A DNA stretch of 64,000 bases from Hyphomicrobiales bacterium. Lineage in GTDB: Bacteria > Pseudomonadota > Alphaproteobacteria > Rhizobiales > Rhizobiaceae. Of this stretch, positions 45,374-53,287 are shown piece after piece (the stretch's first letter is position 1; each line of letters begins with the position of its first letter). The stretch is taken from contig UBMU01000015.1 of assembly GCA_900466605.1 (NCBI GenBank), forward strand, positions 227,849 to 291,848. Reading direction: 5' to 3'. The position numbers and the translations under genes are program-made. Below the pieces are notes generated by a model that saw nothing but the letters and a program-made list of their open reading frames with translations, had not been told where the DNA came from and searched no databases.

Positions 45374-46276
45374 CTACGCGGCGGCTTGACTTTGGGGGAA
45401 AATCTTCTCCGGATCGAGACGTGATCGATAGTGCCCGGCCGGTACAGGCATATCCGGTCGCCACCAGGCCGACTTGTAAGTTCCGTTGTCGTTCGCGTGA
45501 TCGGTTCGGGCCTCAGCTATCCGGGTCTGCAGTTGCCAATACCGATCGACGATTTGGAAGCCATCGAATATCCACGCGCGAGCCGCTCCTTTCGCACCCT
45601 TGCTGCCGGCGCCTAGTGCTCGGCCAATCTCATCAAGGGTGTCCCCATCTATCACGGCCATTTCGAAAGCAGCTATAATGTTGTCGGTAACGGCCAGCCT
45701 GGCGCGGATGTACGCCAACTCACGGACAGCATCGATTTTGTTGATGAGCGGCATATCGCCCTGCCACTTCTTGGCGACTGGTGCGGCTCGCTTCTTGGTT
45801 TCACCCGTTGTTACTGATGCCCGTGTCGGCTCGGTCTCAACGTTGGCACGCTTGCCAGTGACTGTCTTGACCTCCTTCGGCTTGCCGTCCGCGTCCTCAT
45901 TGTGAAGGATGTAGACGTTTTCCGAGGCGTCGGTACCGATAAGCTGGGTCGGCCCGGTTGCTGCGTCGTGCAGGTACCTATAACGGCGAGCCAACCGTAG
46001 GCAGTTCGTGTTGCTCTCGGTGTTCAACAACTTCTCGAGCGGCCAGTCTTTATTGTCGTTCGCATGCTGGCCGCTATAGAAGTGTGAGGAGTACCAAGCC
46101 TTGCCGCGAGCGATGAAGGTGTCGACGTCATCGGATCGATCGCCTGGGAATGCCACCCTTAAGCCTTTGACTGCCATTCTCGCGCGAGAGGGTTGCCACT
46201 CCAGGCCGTCTGCGTTTTCAGAAATAGCAGGAATAATGTCGCGCCGGTCGAATACAGGCGTGTCATCGATAGTCAT
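45374..46276 (-). CDS. Hypothetical prophage protein
   Basis: 300 residues that I do not recognise. N-terminal block GLEWQPSRARMAVKGLRVAF, YRYLHDAATGP, then a basic linker with KKRAAPVAKKWQGDMPL and a helical C-terminal half (INKIDAVRELAYIRARLAVT; GDTLDEIGRALGAGSKGAKG with an HTH-like look). An AAGGTGAC site precedes the ATG. It stands alone between terminators at its 3' side and a long 330-bp upstream region. Confidence 0.65.
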   Translation of the reverse strand: MTIDDTPVFDRRDIIPAISENADGLEWQPSRARMAVKGLRVAFPGDRSDDVDTFIARGKAWYSSHFYSGQHANDNKDWPLEKLLNTESNTNCLRLARRYRYLHDAATGPTQLIGTDASENVYILHNEDADGKPKEVKTVTGKRANVETEPTRASVTTGETKKRAAPVAKKWQGDMPLINKIDAVRELAYIRARLAVTDNIIAAFEMAVIDGDTLDEIGRALGAGSKGAKGAARAWIFDGFQIVDRYWQLQTRIAEARTDHANDNGTYKSAWWRPDMPVPAGHYRSRLDPEKIFPQSQAAA

Positions 46277-46607
46277 GCTGTCACCTTTGACTATGGGAGA
46301 AGTTCCGGCCGTTTTGGCGGCTCTTGATTGCTGCGACCGCAGTGCGGCTGGGCGCGTTGGCCCTTAAATAGATGTGGTGGTGATCGGCCAAAACACTAAA
46401 TGGCCGATCCGGTATCTGTGTGAGCTATTAAGTGTAAACAGCGCCAAATCGTCAAGGGCGGCCCGATTTCGAATTTTTCGGATGCGCATTTTTTCTTAGG
46501 GCGCCGGTGTCCTTGGCCGATGACCGCCCTCCGCGGCCCTATGCAACCACCGTGCGAGTGTGCGACTATCATCCCAATCGCAACCACTATTCCTGTCGGG
46601 CACAAAG
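46277..46607. other. Divergent promoter region
   Basis: 330 bp between divergent prophage genes. It includes the short repeats GGCCAAAACACTAAATGGCC and an AT-rich stretch near 46430-46500. No coding frame is convincing. Confidence 0.4.
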
Positions 46608-47117
46608 ATGACCAACCCGCCGACCACACCGATGATCTCGCAAAGAGAAGCCGCCGAGATAGTCTATAAAGAATTGAAGGAGATGCAGCGAGCGACATTC
46701 GATGTAGCAACCGACTGGGGAAGGTGGCTGCTCGGGAGTCTCCTACTAATCCATGGTGGCGCGCTGTTCGGTCTGTTCACCTTTCTCAGTACTTTAGCAG
46801 GCAAGCCTGAAGCACTGGTGCAGTATCAATGGACGGTGTGGTGGTTCGTCGCCGGAGTGATCCTGACGCTTCTGGCTGGCATGATGGCGTGGTTCAACTG
46901 GTCGATGCATAGCGACAATTACGAGTGCATGGCCAACAAGGAAATGCTCTGGGACAGCAGCAAGTGGGTTGGAAATCCTCCGCATGGCTTCTGGCTAGGA
47001 GCAACCCATTATGCCGCGATCATCTGCGGATTGCTCGCGGCGGGATGCATCGTCGGTGGTGCCTATTCGACCTTAAATGGGAAGTGGGTTCCGCAGGTAG
47101 TAAGTGCGATTGTCTGA
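46608..47117 (+). CDS. Four-helix membrane protein (moron candidate)
   Basis: About 169 residues. A helical N-terminus (ISQREAAEIVYKELKEMQRA) is followed by membrane segments LLGSLLLIHGGALFGLFTFL, WWFVAGVILTLLAGMMAWF and AAIICGLLAAGCIVGGAYS. The ATG at 46608 is preferred. It lies on the opposite strand to neighbouring phage genes with its own upstream region, typical of a lysogenic-conversion gene; superinfection exclusion is a possibility but unproven. Confidence 0.65.
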   Translation: MTNPPTTPMISQREAAEIVYKELKEMQRATFDVATDWGRWLLGSLLLIHGGALFGLFTFLSTLAGKPEALVQYQWTVWWFVAGVILTLLAGMMAWFNWSMHSDNYECMANKEMLWDSSKWVGNPPHGFWLGATHYAAIICGLLAAGCIVGGAYSTLNGKWVPQVVSAIV

Positions 47118-47520
47118 ATTTGGGTAGGCGGCGGTAGGGTATAGGAATCTCTCCCGCCGCGTTGAGTCAATGAAGCAGAGTTACGATCAGAACGATAATC
47201 TGAATCGCTGCCTTCACATCAACGTCGAGCTCTAGCTTAATGCGCATGGCTCATCTCTCCTCTGAATAAGGTCGATCGCGCTAGTGCGCGAACTGGAAAG
47301 GGAAAGAAGCCCCGATATTTCGGGTAGAAGCCACGGTATACGCTCCGTGTCACGAAACGCCCTAGTACGACCGGCGACGTCGAAACGCCCTTTGACGGAT
47401 GGCGACTCCGAGCGCCCATTTACGGCCGGCGACGCCTATGACCCTGACGAATCAGGTGGTTTTACAATAGCGTCGGCGTGACTTGGGCGCAAGATGTTGT
47501 CCACAGCAGTAGGTTAAGCA
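47118..47520. other. Mostly non-coding prophage stretch
   Basis: About 400 bp. It contains a 26-codon frame on the minus strand (47167-47247) and one DnaA-box-like sequence TTGTCCACA at 47498-47506. Nothing else is clear. Confidence 0.4.
47167..47247 (-). CDS. 26-residue hydrophobic peptide
   Basis: Short frame MRIKLELDVDVKAAIQ-IIVLIVTLLH with AGAGGAGAG before the ATG. The second half is a hydrophobic helix. A real small membrane peptide is plausible, but the length makes the call uncertain. Confidence 0.35.
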   Translation of the reverse strand: MRIKLELDVDVKAAIQIIVLIVTLLH

Positions 47521-47814
47521 ATGAAACCGTACCAACTAGAAAAACTAGAGAAGTCCTTTGCTACGCGTGACCTGTTTTGCGACAAGCCTGAACCATACAA
47601 TGTGCAGGTTATGGCGTGGCCTGCGCCGTGGAAGACAGACGATCTCTTTATAAACCTCTCCTTCAATATAGGCCGAAACAGCAACAAGGAGATTATTCAT
47701 CTCAAAATCCACCCAACCGATTTTGCTCAGGTTGTGAAAACTATGATGGATGCGGACAGAGAGGCAGCGTTGAAAGCCTTCGCGGAAGCAATACTCTCAA
47801 CGCCGCCGGACTGA
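47521..47814 (+). CDS. Hypothetical prophage protein
   Basis: 97 residues: MKPYQLEKLEKSFATRDLFC, WPAPWKTDDLFINLSFNIGR, IIHLKIHPTDFAQVVKTMMD. AGG lies upstream of the ATG. Compact alpha/beta pattern; no family recognised. It faces the two replication-region genes on the other strand. Confidence 0.5.
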   Translation: MKPYQLEKLEKSFATRDLFCDKPEPYNVQVMAWPAPWKTDDLFINLSFNIGRNSNKEIIHLKIHPTDFAQVVKTMMDADREAALKAFAEAILSTPPD

Positions 47815-47816
47815 TA

Positions 47817-48068
47817 TCACGCCGCCTTCTCCCGATACACGCCACTAACAAGGAGCGGATAGATTTCGCCATCGCGCTCCTTGATGGCGACAAAATTCAG
47901 CTCGTCGTCCAGATAAGATACACCCACGACTTCCAGAGCTACGTCGTCATCATCCAAGGCTTTGAATGGCGCGATCCGCATCATCCGGAAGGTTTGCCTG
48001 TCGGCTTTGGGTAGCGCCAAATCCAAGCGCTCGTCGATTAGTTCGATCACGTCGCGTTCGTCCATCAT
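47817..48068 (-). CDS. Small acidic protein in replication block
   Basis: 83 residues, acidic: VIELIDERLDLALPKADRQT, ALEVVGVSYLDDELNFVAIK. The start overlaps the stop of the replication gene (ATGATGG), so the two are coupled. Unknown; may be a partner or modulator of replication. Confidence 0.55.
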   Translation of the reverse strand: MMDERDVIELIDERLDLALPKADRQTFRMMRIAPFKALDDDDVALEVVGVSYLDDELNFVAIKERDGEIYPLLVSGVYREKAA

Positions 48069-49309
48069 GCGGCTTTCTCAATTCTTGAATACATCAGCTT
48101 GCGGCCGTCAGCCTTGACACGGACGGGGATGAACATGAGTTCATCGAGATCTTGGATCTCGCCCGGCAAATCGATCGCGCTTGTGATATCGCTCAAGTAT
48201 TGGTTTCCCTCATCCTGCGCGGTCTTGATAAAAGACTGCATGTAGAATTTGTGCAGAAACCTCTTGCCATAGTGGGGGCCAGGTGACTGCACCTCAAACG
48301 TTAGGTGGGCAGCAATGTCCTTGCCTTCGTATTCGTCCACTATGTCGTTCTCAACGAACTCTCCGCAGTAATCGCCAACTGGCCAGAGCGACGGTGAGCC
48401 CTTCATGAACTCGGGGACGTCTTCGCTTTCTACTGGCGCGTTGTCGTTGGCTGGTTCTGGTGCCGTTTTCGCTGGCGCATTGGCTTTTGCCTTCGTAATG
48501 GCCGCTCCCTTGGCGTCGATATGAACAATCGGCAAGTCTTCGTCCCATCGCTCTCCCCGAAGCCAGTTAGCAGGTTCAGGAATCCACCGCTTATCGACAC
48601 CATGTCTTGCGTAATGCTCTGCCCATACGCCCGCCGACGCTATGATAACATCGACGTCGTACGTGATCTTGCGCCATTCTGACTGGGCTGCCTTCTTCCC
48701 GTGCTTTCGCGGCCAAGACTGCCAGAACTCATCAAATCTATCCCCTCCCGAGGCCGGACCCGCCGTGGCGCCCTTTAGGGCAGCCGCGGGCGGCGCCACC
48801 GGCGCGGCATCGAACATACCTTCCACCACTTGTCCCCGGGTCTGTGGACCGGGTCCAGTGGATGGGTCTTCGTTCGGGATTTTATGAACGCTATCGTTCG
48901 TAGCGTTCTGGAAACCCAGAACGCTAGTGTTCGGAGTTTCCCGAACGCTAATTTCATCCTCCGTAGCGTTCGGGATTTTCTGAACACTATCGAATTTTGA
49001 CCACACCGGAATGTATCGGCTGGCTCTTCTTCCGGAGCCCTTTTCCTGGGCTAGATATCCCCACGCCACAAGCTCTGTTAGGGCGCTGTGCACGTCACCC
49101 ATATAGAGGCCAGCGCCGAACGGATCGCGCTCCTTGAGTTCGGCGAGCACATGCCGTGAACTAGCCAGCGCATCGCCGTACTTCGAATGAAACCAGTCGA
49201 GGATGAAGCCGTAGACAAGGATGTGCTTCCGCTTCATCCGCTTGTCGAATGGAACGAGCTGCATCAACCTGAATTTGTTCTCGAGGCTGTCTGGCTTTGC
49301 CTTACTGGT
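48065..49309 (-). CDS. Replication initiator-like protein
   Basis: About 414 residues. N-terminal winged helix at about 1-110 (MKRKHILVYGFILDWFHSKY; SRHVLAELKERDPF; ALTELVAWGYLAQEKG). A repeat-coded linker at about 110-155 (SVQKIPNAT, SVRETPNTS, SVLGFQNAT, SVHKIPNED). A middle block FDEFWQSWPRKHGKKAAQSE with PEPANWLRGERWDED, common in phage replication and primosomal proteins. The C-terminal ~130 residues (YMQSFIKTAQDEGNQYLSDI; DELMFIPVRVK) recall DUF669-like phage proteins. The ATG at 49309 overlaps the preceding gene; an earlier start at 49342 exists. Confidence 0.7.
   Translation of the reverse strand, partial: TSKAKPDSLENKFRLMQLVPFDKRMKRKHILVYGFILDWFHSKYGDALASSRHVLAELKERDPFGAGLYMGDVHSALTELVAWGYLAQEKGSGRRASRYIPVWSKFDSVQKIPNATEDEISVRETPNTSVLGFQNATNDSVHKIPNEDPSTGPGPQTRGQVVEGMFDAAPVAPPAAALKGATAGPASGGDRFDEFWQSWPRKHGKKAAQSEWRKITYDVDVIIASAGVWAEHYARHGVDKRWIPEPANWLRGERWDEDLPIVHIDAKGAAITKAKANAPAKTAPEPANDNAPVESEDVPEFMKGSPSLWPVGDYCGEFVENDIVDEYEGKDIAAHLTFEVQSPGPHYGKRFLHKFYMQSFIKTAQDEGNQYLSDITSAIDLPGEIQDLDELMFIPVRVKADGRKLMYSRIEKAA
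48868..48989. repeat. Four near-palindromic iteron-like repeats
   Basis: Units at about 48869-48893, 48901-48926, 48925-48950 and 48964-48989. Each is about 26 bp with arms of the form TAGYGTTC ... GAACRCTA; the second is a perfect 11-bp inverted repeat (TAGCGTTCTGG/CCAGAACGCTA). They lie inside the replication gene, as the lambda origin lies inside gene O. Confidence 0.7.
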
Positions 49310-49622
49310 CATTGGCGACCCCATAGTAGGCTGCGACGGCAAGCTCAGTCAGGCGAGCGGACATTGCAGGGGAAAAAGTGGCAACACGGCGGCTGCCGCT
49401 GGCCTGCGGCGCGTGGATGCAGAGCGCGCCGTCTGGCTTTCTCAGCAGCCGCAAGCCGTAGATGCGGATATGCTCGTTCAGTTCGAAGTCGATGGCTGCC
49501 AGGCACTTTTGCCGGCGCGGGTCTTTGACCTTGTGACAATACAAGACGCGCATATATTCTCCATTGTTCAGCGCACGAAGGCGCGACCCGCCGACGAGGC
49601 CGGCAGGTGGTTTGACGTTCAC
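49302..49622 (-). CDS. Hypothetical prophage protein
   Basis: 106 residues, GTG start: AGLVGGSRLRALNNGEYMRV, LYCHKVKDPRRQKCLAAIDF, ELNEHIRIYGLRLLRKPDGA. Positive, alpha/beta. It overlaps the replication gene start and is the first gene from attR. No family recognised. Confidence 0.55.
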   Translation of the reverse strand: MNVKPPAGLVGGSRLRALNNGEYMRVLYCHKVKDPRRQKCLAAIDFELNEHIRIYGLRLLRKPDGALCIHAPQASGSRRVATFSPAMSARLTELAVAAYYGVANDQ

Positions 49623-49677
49623 GGAGTAGGGGACGTCACGTAAGGTGACGGGGACGCGCTAAAGCAAAATCAATCGC

Positions 49678-50214
49678 TTAGTACAGAATGCGAAACTGCT
49701 CACGTGCTTCGTGCGCCATGGCGGCATGGCAGTAGTCGATAACCGACGACCACGACGAGAGAACCTGCTTGCCGCGCAGCTCGCTCTTCAGGGTCCTGTG
49801 CGCAACGGTCGATATCAATTTCAGATCGAGCGCTACCGCCTCGCCAATGCCTTTTACCTCTTGCAGCAACGTCAGCGGCGCGCCGAAGACGGCAGCGAGC
49901 GACCCGAAGCGATCGAGCAGCGCCTTGGCAATCGGCTTGGTGTCACGCCGCGGGATAAGTCGAAACAGCAGCAATTCGAGCAGTTCGTAGTCGGCAAGCG
50001 CGGTGTCGCCATGTTGCCGGAAGCGGTCGCGCAGGCGTTCGCGGTGCCCGTGGTAATGCTCCTGCTTGTCAAGCGATGCGGAGAGGTCGGTTTGTTTAGC
50101 CAGCGATGCCGGCTTGGCGGTCTGTTCGGCAAAGAAGGAGCGCTCGTCGCTGGCATCGCCTGTGGCGAAGGGCAGTTCGGCGTCGTTAGATTGCGAAACA
50201 GGACCCTTCGTCAT
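49678..50214 (-). pseudogene. radC: radC 5' fragment, interrupted by prophage
   Basis: N-terminal ~179 residues of RadC: a variable leader, then the helix-hairpin-helix-like UPF0758 part ([55 protein letters not shown]). The frame passes through the attachment core and ends two codons later (F-R-I-L-Y-stop). The metal-binding half is at 32899-33200. RadC's role is poorly defined despite its name. The gene lies 8 bp after map in the same direction. Confidence 0.94.
49685..49694. repeat. attR core
   Basis: AGAATGCGAA, the second copy of the 10-bp core, in the 5' radC fragment. Confidence 0.85.
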
Positions 50215-50221
50215 CCAGCGC

Positions 50222-51058
50222 TCATCGGTTCAAGGGAGGTAGGCCGGGCCGGTCGAGGCCGCCGGGCGAAAGCGTGAAGATCTCGCAACCGTCGGCGGTG
50301 ACGCCGACCGTGTGTTCGTATTGCGCCGAAAGCGAGCGGTCGCGCGTCACGGCAGTCCAGCCGTCGGCCAGGACCTTCACATGCGGTCGACCGAGATTGA
50401 TCATCGGTTCGATAGTAAAGATCATGCCTTCGCGCAGTTCCGGTCCCTCGTTCGCACGGCCGTAGTGCAGAATGTTCGGCGAGTCGTGAAACAGAGCACC
50501 CACGCCATGACCGCAGAAGTCGCGCACGACGGAACAGCGCTCGGCTTCGGCATAGGTCTGAATGGCTTCTCCGATCGCGCCGGTCCGGGCACCGGGCCGA
50601 ACGGCTGCTATGCCCCGCAGAAGCGATTCGTAGGTCACTTCAAGCAGCCGCTCCGCTGCGCGCTTGATGGTCCCGACCGGGTACATCCGGCTGGAATCGC
50701 CGTGCCAGCCATCGACGACGTAAGTGACGTCGATGTTGACGATATCGCCCTCGCGCAGCGGCTTGGAATCCGGGATTCCATGGCAGACAACATGGTTGAT
50801 CGAGGTGCAGGTCGATTTCGTGTAGCCACGATAGTTGAGGGTCGCCGGAATAGCACCGTTGTCCATACCGAACTCGAACACGAATCGGTCGATTGCATCG
50901 GTCGGCAGGCCGGGCCTGACGACAGCCGCCAACTCGTCGAGGCAGCGAGCTGTCAGCTGGCAAGCTCTCCGCATTCCCTCGAAGGCTTCGGGACCATAGA
51001 GCCTGATTGCGCCGGTATTCTTCGACGGCGCGGAAGAGGCTTCGATATAATTCACCAT
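50222..51058 (-). CDS. map: Type I methionine aminopeptidase
   Basis: Removes N-terminal methionine from nascent proteins. 278 residues. Metal ligands are seen in [20 protein letters not shown] (two Asp), [20 protein letters not shown] (His), MIFTIEPMI (Glu) and AQYEHTVGV (Glu); [13 protein letters not shown] is another family block. It lies 8 bp upstream of the radC 5' fragment and is probably co-transcribed with it. Confidence 0.95.
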   Translation of the reverse strand: MVNYIEASSAPSKNTGAIRLYGPEAFEGMRRACQLTARCLDELAAVVRPGLPTDAIDRFVFEFGMDNGAIPATLNYRGYTKSTCTSINHVVCHGIPDSKPLREGDIVNIDVTYVVDGWHGDSSRMYPVGTIKRAAERLLEVTYESLLRGIAAVRPGARTGAIGEAIQTYAEAERCSVVRDFCGHGVGALFHDSPNILHYGRANEGPELREGMIFTIEPMINLGRPHVKVLADGWTAVTRDRSLSAQYEHTVGVTADGCEIFTLSPGGLDRPGLPPLNR

Positions 51059-51627
51059 TGCAGGCCCTTAGAATTGTCATTCTGGTACATAATGCAGCTA
51101 TGCCGGGTTCGTCCATCGCGATCAATGGGTGGAATGCTATTTCTGGCTTTGCGGTCGCGTTGAAGCGGCTTCGGCAGCTTTCTACGGAGAGCACGCCTTG
51201 CGTTCACGCGACCCTTTCGGCTCGTGGCTTGACCCTGCGCTTTACTCGGACGGGGCGCTGGAAATTGCCTCGCTAGAGTAAAAGCAAATGGCGCTTCCCA
51301 GCGCCCCGTTCGGCGGTTTTTGTTCGCAACTCCGGTCCCTCTGCAGCCTTGCCCGAGGAAGCTTTCGCTTCTACCGGGGACCATGTGTGCCACGCAGGCA
51401 CGTCCGGGGCTCAACTCGACGCCGCATTCGCGCGGGCGCCGCCGTCCCCGGAGGGAGACCATTTTCTGCGGACCCCTGATGTGGAAGCTCACGTCCTTCT
51501 TCCACATCGGGCGCCGATCCCGTCTCGCCGCAATGCCTTGCGGTGTATCCGTGACGGGACGGAGAGATGATGGCACGGCTGCTGAATGCGTGGAAAATCG
51601 AGCACGTCGTTTTTGATCGCAACCTAA
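51059..51627. other. Structured non-coding region upstream of map
   Basis: 570 bp without a recognisable gene. Strong inverted repeats: CGGGGCGCTGG (51251-51261) with CCAGCGCCCCG (51298-51308), the latter followed by GGTTTTTG; GATGTGGAAG (51478-51487) with CTTCCACATC (51499-51508); and GTGCC/GGCAC (51387-51401). Frames here lack protein character. A non-coding RNA is possible; it does not match tmRNA, RNase P or SRP RNA motifs that I know. Confidence 0.45.
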
Positions 51628-52962
51628 TCAGGAGCGCGACGAAAACAGCGAGGCAAACGTGGATGTCGGCTTGTTCGGCATGCTCGTGACAACGACCAGC
51701 TGACGTATCTGGCCGCGTTTGAAGGCGGCGAGAAAACGCTTGTAATCCCTGAAGGATACGCAGCCGTTGGAGTCGCCGCGGGCGCCGAGCATATAAGTAT
51801 GCGCCAGCAGGCCAACGCGGTTATAGACATAGCCAGCCCCACCGACGGGGTTGAGGCGGATGGCTTCGACACCGTGGAAAAGGCTTTCGCGCATTGTCAG
51901 ATTGTATGTATGCGGCGGGGTCGGTCCACGGTTCTTGGCATGCACATAGCGCGGGTTGTCACGCATCTTGCCGAGGCCGGAATGAGCCTCCAGGCGCTCG
52001 CCATTCGGAAGGTAGACCACGTTGGCGGAAATATCGTAGACCGCGACGCCGTTCCGGGCGACGGGGGAAGACAGGCCCTTCTTCAGGGTCGGCATGGCGT
52101 CATCGTCGTCGTCGGAAGCGCCGGCATCTGGACGTGCATAGGCCAGCACGGGTTCCGCCGGAGCGCTGCGATCGTTAGGTGTCGCCCGCTTGGTCAAGCC
52201 ATCTGGTCGTGCCATCGGTAGTGGGATTGAGGTGTCGCTACCGCTCAACACGAGATCGAACGGTTGGGCAGTGTTCGGAGCCGATTGCTCCGTCGCGGCG
52301 GAGGGCGCAAGACTGGCAACCTCGACCGGACCCGGCTTGGCGGCAGCGGGTGGTACCTGTCCCTTGATGACGGCTTCGGGTCGTGCTGCAAGCGCCAGAA
52401 GGGCAGGGCCCTCGGCAGCGGCAACCTCGTCTTTCGATGGGACTATGATGCGATCGGCTGAGGCAACAACGACCGGTGTCGCCGTCAAGGCGTCGTCCTT
52501 GACTGTGCGCGCTGGCTCGGCTGCTACCGTTGCCGCGGCAACCATTGCCGGCTGCTTGTTAGGAGAGGCTTCGGACAGGGCAATAGGCTCGGACTGCCCG
52601 ACGAATGCCGCTGCCAGCGCCGCAGACGGAGCGGCCACGCGAACACCCTTGGCCAGCGCCAGTTCGCTCTCCGTACTCATTCGCAAGCGTGAGAATTTCT
52701 TGACGTGAACGAGGCGTTGCGTGCGCTCGGCCTTGGCGATCACAGCAGGGGCAAGCGCGACATCTGCGAGCGGCCCTGCGCTCGGATGTGGAGCCGGCGC
52801 GACCATGTGCATGGTCGCAACTGCGGCGACCATCCAAGCTGAAGCGGCAAAACCGGCACCGATAAGAGCTGCACCTGAGAGAAAACGGAAAGAGCGACCG
52901 AAGCGAGAAATGGACGTACCTATGGGCCTGGTATGGGCAAACACATCGACCGCAAACGCCAT
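51628..52962 (-). CDS. Tlde1/DUF2778-domain protein
   Basis: 444 residues. An N-terminal membrane helix (FLSGAALIGAGFAASAWMVA) is followed by a ~280-residue Ala/Pro-rich periplasmic linker and a C-terminal DUF2778 domain (AVYDISANVVYLPNGERLEA; NLTMRESLFHGVEAIRL; HTYMLGARGDSNGCVSF). The H...S-x-G-C pattern is like the catalytic site of L,D-transpeptidases and of Tlde1 effectors, so it may trim or cross-link peptidoglycan. The target is inferred. Confidence 0.83.
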   Translation of the reverse strand: MAFAVDVFAHTRPIGTSISRFGRSFRFLSGAALIGAGFAASAWMVAAVATMHMVAPAPHPSAGPLADVALAPAVIAKAERTQRLVHVKKFSRLRMSTESELALAKGVRVAAPSAALAAAFVGQSEPIALSEASPNKQPAMVAAATVAAEPARTVKDDALTATPVVVASADRIIVPSKDEVAAAEGPALLALAARPEAVIKGQVPPAAAKPGPVEVASLAPSAATEQSAPNTAQPFDLVLSGSDTSIPLPMARPDGLTKRATPNDRSAPAEPVLAYARPDAGASDDDDDAMPTLKKGLSSPVARNGVAVYDISANVVYLPNGERLEAHSGLGKMRDNPRYVHAKNRGPTPPHTYNLTMRESLFHGVEAIRLNPVGGAGYVYNRVGLLAHTYMLGARGDSNGCVSFRDYKRFLAAFKRGQIRQLVVVTSMPNKPTSTFASLFSSRS

Positions 52963-53287
52963 AACACTCGTCTTTCACAACTCGTTACTAGGCCGGCGGT
53001 ACTGACAGATTGATAACTTTCTTCGCCGGGGCCGGTATAGGAGCATCAGGGCCAAATTGCGGCTTAGCTAATATATCCGGTCACCTGAGAGCATGACGAA
53101 TTATGGTAACCAAAGTCTTTACGTGAGCGGTCAAGTCGTTCGAAATTTGAAAGGGAGCAGTCGCCGGCGTTTCATTGACTGGGAACCATTCCGGCCATGC
53201 CTTCTCCTTTGTCATGAGGTGTCGAAGAGTGCAGATTCTGCTATGAATAACTCCCGTCGCGAGGCTTTACGTTGGGAGGAAAAGCCG
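52963..53287. other. Divergent intergenic region
   Basis: About 325 bp between divergent genes. The methyltransferase frame stays open upstream to 53093, but that part lacks family similarity. Promoters are expected; nothing specific is seen. Confidence 0.4.

Larger units (their letters stand above)
33191..49694. mobile_element. Prophage remnant integrated in radC (16.5 kb)
   Basis: Bounded by identical 10-bp cores AGAATGCGAA at both ends, each inside a radC fragment. The integrase gene lies next to the left end. Recognisable phage genes are int, an Xis-like gene, a repressor, tail spike, tail fibre, tape measure, prohead protease and a replication gene. No terminase large subunit, portal, major capsid, tail tube, holin or endolysin was found among the frames. 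The size and gaps point to a degraded siphophage-like prophage, possibly still able to excise through its integrase. Confidence 0.93.

Noticed and set aside
33191..49694. Gene transfer agent cluster
   Set aside because: A prohead protease and a tape measure occur in both, but the att cores, integrase, repressor operators and replication gene point to a prophage.
51052..51576. 174-codon minus-strand frame upstream of map
   Set aside because: Arg/Pro-rich without a protein-like pattern and crosses several strong hairpins.
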